From NCBI GenBank assembly GCA_964486135.1, contig CAZAKT010000011.1:1-45392 (forward strand): a stretch of 45,392 nucleotides of DNA, in the 5' to 3' direction. The notes beneath the pieces were generated by a model. That model saw only the letters and a list, made by a program, of their open reading frames with translations. It was not told where the DNA came from and ran no database searches. This document shows positions 43,304 to 45,392 of this stretch, one piece after another. The translations under genes and the position numbers were made by a program. Positions within the stretch are counted from its first letter, which is position 1, and every line of letters starts with the position of its first letter. This DNA is from UBA4923 sp964486135 (GTDB lineage: Bacteria; Bacillota; Clostridia; Saccharofermentanales; DTU023).

Positions 43304-44758
43304 GTGAGAGCAAAGTGGACGCTGTCTTTCCTAATTGCAATACTGGTCTTTTCCCTGGCCCTGTCATCGGCTTGTGGCCAAAAGGGGGGGCTGCCTGAAG
43401 GCCAGGCCAGTGGCTCGTCCAGACCGGAGCCAAGTAGAGAAATCATTCAGTCGGTCACTTCCACAAAAAGGCCTTTACAGCCAATGGAAGGCAACTTGTA
43501 TGAGTGTGAGGAGCAGGGTTTTTCCTTCCTCTACGATGAGGCCTATACGGTTCAATGGGATGGACTTACGGGTGTAAGTATTTTTATCGAAAAGCCCGGG
43601 GAAATCCCCTATGTCCAGATATACCGTGGCATCGGCGAGCAAAGGGATTTTGATATCAAGAGCTATTTCCCTTTTATAATCGAAGAACTGAAGGCACAGT
43701 ACGGGGACAGGGTGATCGCCACGAAGCTATACGAGGACTTCAGGCTGGCGGGCAAGCTCTTTGAGCGGGCCGCCGCGGTCAAGTATCGGGCCGACCTGGG
43801 TGTTGTGGACATGCTCATCCTGACTGAAGTGACTCCGGATTCGGTCGTCCAATATATCTGCCGTCATTATGAGGGGCGGGGGGAGGCGACCCGGCAGGCG
43901 CTGGAGAAGGCGCTTTTCTCCTACAGTCAGGAGGCTGATTTCAGGGGCAATCCAGGGGGCCAGGGTCAGGGCCAGGACCTCCCCCAGCAGACGATCAGGC
44001 TGGTTCCCTATGACGGCGGCTACTTCTCCCTTATGCTGCCGGAAGGATGGCAACTCTTCACCATGGGGGATTACACCAGCTTTGGCTTTCGGGCCTGGGA
44101 TCCTATGAACCCGGATTATGAGATCTTCTACTATGGCAGTCTGTCCCCCCTCAACAAGAGCTATGAGAACAAGCAGAACTGGAGGAGCTATGTTGGCTTT
44201 TATGGCATAGCCCTGGCGGAGTTGAATGCCGACGCGCCTGTCGTCGATATGACTGCCGCCAGCAGCCTTTTCCCTTGCTTCGCCGAGCTCCAGGCCATAT
44301 CGGTCAAACACGGCCTGGGCCTCAGCTTCCCGGTCCTGGATAATTTTACGCCCCTCCAGCTCATACCCGTCCAGACAGTATTCGCGTCGATCAGCACCAG
44401 TGAGGAGATCGTGTTCGCAAGCCTGACCGGCCCCGGGGGCGGCGACTGCAGGGGCAAATTTGCCGCCTCCCTGGGCGGGACCCTGCCTTTCTATGTGGGA
44501 GGCGTTGACGTGAGCCCTGCCAGTGCCCTGAACGTGATAGGCGTCATTGCCCCGAGGGAGACTTTCCTGAAGTTGGAAGATGTATTGACCCAGGCGGTTT
44601 CCAGCCTCCGCTTTACGGATCAATACATCCAGGATGGTATTGCATACAGCCGGTCGATCGGACAGGCGGCCATGGCCAACAATGAGGCGCTTTGGGCGGT
44701 GTTTGACGAATATACCAGGCAGTGGACGGCATACTTCCGCGGTGATACGGTTCCTTAG
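43304..44758 (+). CDS. Uncharacterised lipoprotein, 484 aa
   Basis: A signal peptide ends in a lipobox SSAC (Cys about residue 24) and a Ser/Pro linker. The rest is a soluble exported domain of unknown family. Two halves can be seen: residues about 60-210, with FSFLYDEAYTVQWDG, and about 235-470, with YFSLMLPEGWQLFTMGDYTSFGFRAWDP. Both start like the domain used by Firmicute proteins for ligand or wall binding, so an internal duplication is possible. The gene starts at GTG 43304 after GGGGGA. No function can be assigned. Confidence 0.8.
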   Translation: MRAKWTLSFLIAILVFSLALSSACGQKGGLPEGQASGSSRPEPSREIIQSVTSTKRPLQPMEGNLYECEEQGFSFLYDEAYTVQWDGLTGVSIFIEKPGEIPYVQIYRGIGEQRDFDIKSYFPFIIEELKAQYGDRVIATKLYEDFRLAGKLFERAAAVKYRADLGVVDMLILTEVTPDSVVQYICRHYEGRGEATRQALEKALFSYSQEADFRGNPGGQGQGQDLPQQTIRLVPYDGGYFSLMLPEGWQLFTMGDYTSFGFRAWDPMNPDYEIFYYGSLSPLNKSYENKQNWRSYVGFYGIALAELNADAPVVDMTAASSLFPCFAELQAISVKHGLGLSFPVLDNFTPLQLIPVQTVFASISTSEEIVFASLTGPGGGDCRGKFAASLGGTLPFYVGGVDVSPASALNVIGVIAPRETFLKLEDVLTQAVSSLRFTDQYIQDGIAYSRSIGQAAMANNEALWAVFDEYTRQWTAYFRGDTVP

Positions 44759-44804
44759 GTTTGAAAATAGCTTGATCAAAAATATTAATGGGAGGAAATA
44801 GGAC

Positions 44805-45272
44805 ATGATCCAAAGAAAATTCGGCCTGATCATCCTTGTTATCCTGCTCCTGCCGGTGGCGCTTGCCGCCTGTAGTAAGACGGAAGAAGGACTTCCACGA
44901 TGGAGTTTTGGCGTTGAGGGCGCTAAAAGCAAGGTATTCTCGACCTTTGACTATGGCAAGCTTGATCAAAGAAGCCTGACCGTACAAAGGGAGGGGGGCG
45001 GCGCCCCGGACGAGATGACAGGCGTCCTCATGAAGGATGTGCTTGAGTATCTTGATATCACCGGGTATTCATCTATTACAGTGACCTCGAAAGAGGGTAC
45101 TTCCGTCAACTATCCGCCTGAGATAATTGAGGATCCTGCAACCCTCCTGGTCTTTGAGATCAATGGCAGGACGGAATGGGATGAATCTTCCGAAACCGTA
45201 CAGCTGGTGGCGGGGAAGCAGCCGGAGGCCATGTGGTTGTGGCATATCAAGACCCTGACGGTAAATCCCTGA
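44805..45272 (+). CDS. Small lipoprotein with molybdopterin-binding-like (sulfite-oxidase-like) domain
   Basis: 155 aa. A signal peptide ends in LAAC (Cys about residue 23). The remainder resembles stand-alone small domains related to the oxidoreductase molybdopterin-binding fold, as in TGVLMKDVLEYLDITGYSSITVTSKEG and the last strand LWHIKTLTV. The cofactor Cys of true molybdenum enzymes is not seen, so it may only keep the fold. GGAGG before ATG 44805 is good; the gene lies 46 bases after the larger lipoprotein and is probably cotranscribed with it. Function unknown. Confidence 0.7.
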   Translation: MIQRKFGLIILVILLLPVALAACSKTEEGLPRWSFGVEGAKSKVFSTFDYGKLDQRSLTVQREGGGAPDEMTGVLMKDVLEYLDITGYSSITVTSKEGTSVNYPPEIIEDPATLLVFEINGRTEWDESSETVQLVAGKQPEAMWLWHIKTLTVNP

Positions 45273-45276
45273 CGCA

Positions 45277-45319
45277 AAAAAAGGACTCCCCCGGGCCTGT
45301 ATCCCTAAGGGAGTCTTTT
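45277..45319. terminator. Bidirectional terminator between lipoprotein gene and tRNA-Leu
   Basis: GACTCCC (45284-45290) pairs with GGGAGTC (45309-45315). TTTT follows on the plus strand, and seven T on the minus strand (A run 45276-45282). The longer tract serves the minus-strand tRNA transcript. Confidence 0.8.
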
Positions 45320-45320
45320 G

Positions 45321-45392
45321 TGGTGCGGCCAAGAGGATTTGAACCTCCACCGAGTTGCCCCGACTAGAACCTGAATCTAGCGCGTCTGCCAA
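45321..45392 (-). tRNA. tRNA-Leu(CAG), 5' end outside window
   Basis: Read on the minus strand, the anticodon loop TTCAGGT is closed by CTAGA/TCTAG, giving anticodon CAG (Leu, CUG codon). A long variable arm, the T arm GGAGG/CCTCT, and an encoded CCA at 45321-45323 support class II tRNA-Leu. The 5' acceptor strand lies beyond 45392. Confidence 0.92.

Noticed and set aside
45069..45392. Minus-strand open frame of 107 codons at the right edge
   Set aside because: It runs through the tRNA-Leu gene and terminator and is antisense to the small lipoprotein.
1..45392. tRNA genes at both edges as integration sites of a mobile element
   Set aside because: No integrase, transposase, phage gene or direct repeat of the tRNA ends is seen, and most genes in between are core housekeeping.

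Overview
The window reads as chromosomal DNA of a GC-rich, single-membrane Firmicute of class Clostridia. Gene orders (efp - Asp23/AmaP/DUF2273 - nusB - xseAB - ispA - dxs - nadK - argR - recN, and phoH - pgpH - ybeY - era - recO), AGGAGG-type ribosome binding sites, lipoprotein signal peptides, RNase Y and a 7TM-HD c-di-AMP phosphodiesterase all point that way. Genus cannot be told by eye; an uncultured Oscillospirales/Saccharofermentans-like lineage would fit. Most genes are tightly packed and often overlap by 1-4 bases. No gap without a gene exceeds 300 bases. I see no insertion sequence, prophage, CRISPR array or rRNA gene. A partial tRNA lies at each end: tRNA-Arg(UCU) at the left, tRNA-Leu(CAG) on the minus strand at the right.

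Layout. (1) 119-6278: a type II topoisomerase pair of the ParE/ParC-like clostridial kind, followed by a membrane-anchored NodB-like protein that has lost its metal-binding histidines. (2) 6329-6943, minus strand: a YqeG-type HAD phosphatase. (3) 7073-18848: one long apparent operon for EF-P, the Asp23 envelope complex, NusB, exonuclease VII, isoprenoid precursor synthesis (IspA, Dxs), NAD kinase, ArgR, RecN, and at its distal end histidine ammonia-lyase and a formiminotetrahydrofolate cyclodeaminase. It ends at a strong terminator. (4) 18943-20731: RNase Y as a single-gene unit with its own promoter, a structured leader and what looks like a non-canonical start codon. (5) 20797-30832: an orphan family 5 solute-binding lipoprotein, lspA, an RluD-type pseudouridine synthase, two DUF881 proteins, phoH, pgpH, a single-frame YbeY-Era fusion, and recO. 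(6) 30796-33408, minus strand: an XPD/DinG-like helicase with an N-terminal nuclease-like domain, tail to tail with recO. (7) 33602-43113: a carbohydrate locus with ROK regulator, ROK kinase, sugar-type ABC importer (binding lipoprotein, permease, double ATPase), aldo/keto reductase, cytoplasmic GH63-like glycosidase, a flavin/PPOX-like protein and RidA. (8) 43227-45272: two lipoprotein genes behind a promoter carrying an operator-like inverted repeat.

How the parts fit. Blocks 3 and 5 are housekeeping: translation, rRNA maturation, DNA repair, isoprenoid supply and envelope function. Block 7 looks like a self-contained, regulated pathway: import a small glycoside or sugar, cleave or reduce it in the cytoplasm, and phosphorylate a sugar product. 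Its substrate is not evident. The points most worth a second look are the YbeY-Era fusion, the catalytically degenerate NodB protein, the RNase Y start, and the undefined sugar pathway, whose glycosidase seems to lack the usual general-base motif. All functional statements rest on reading motifs and family resemblance by eye; no database search was possible.
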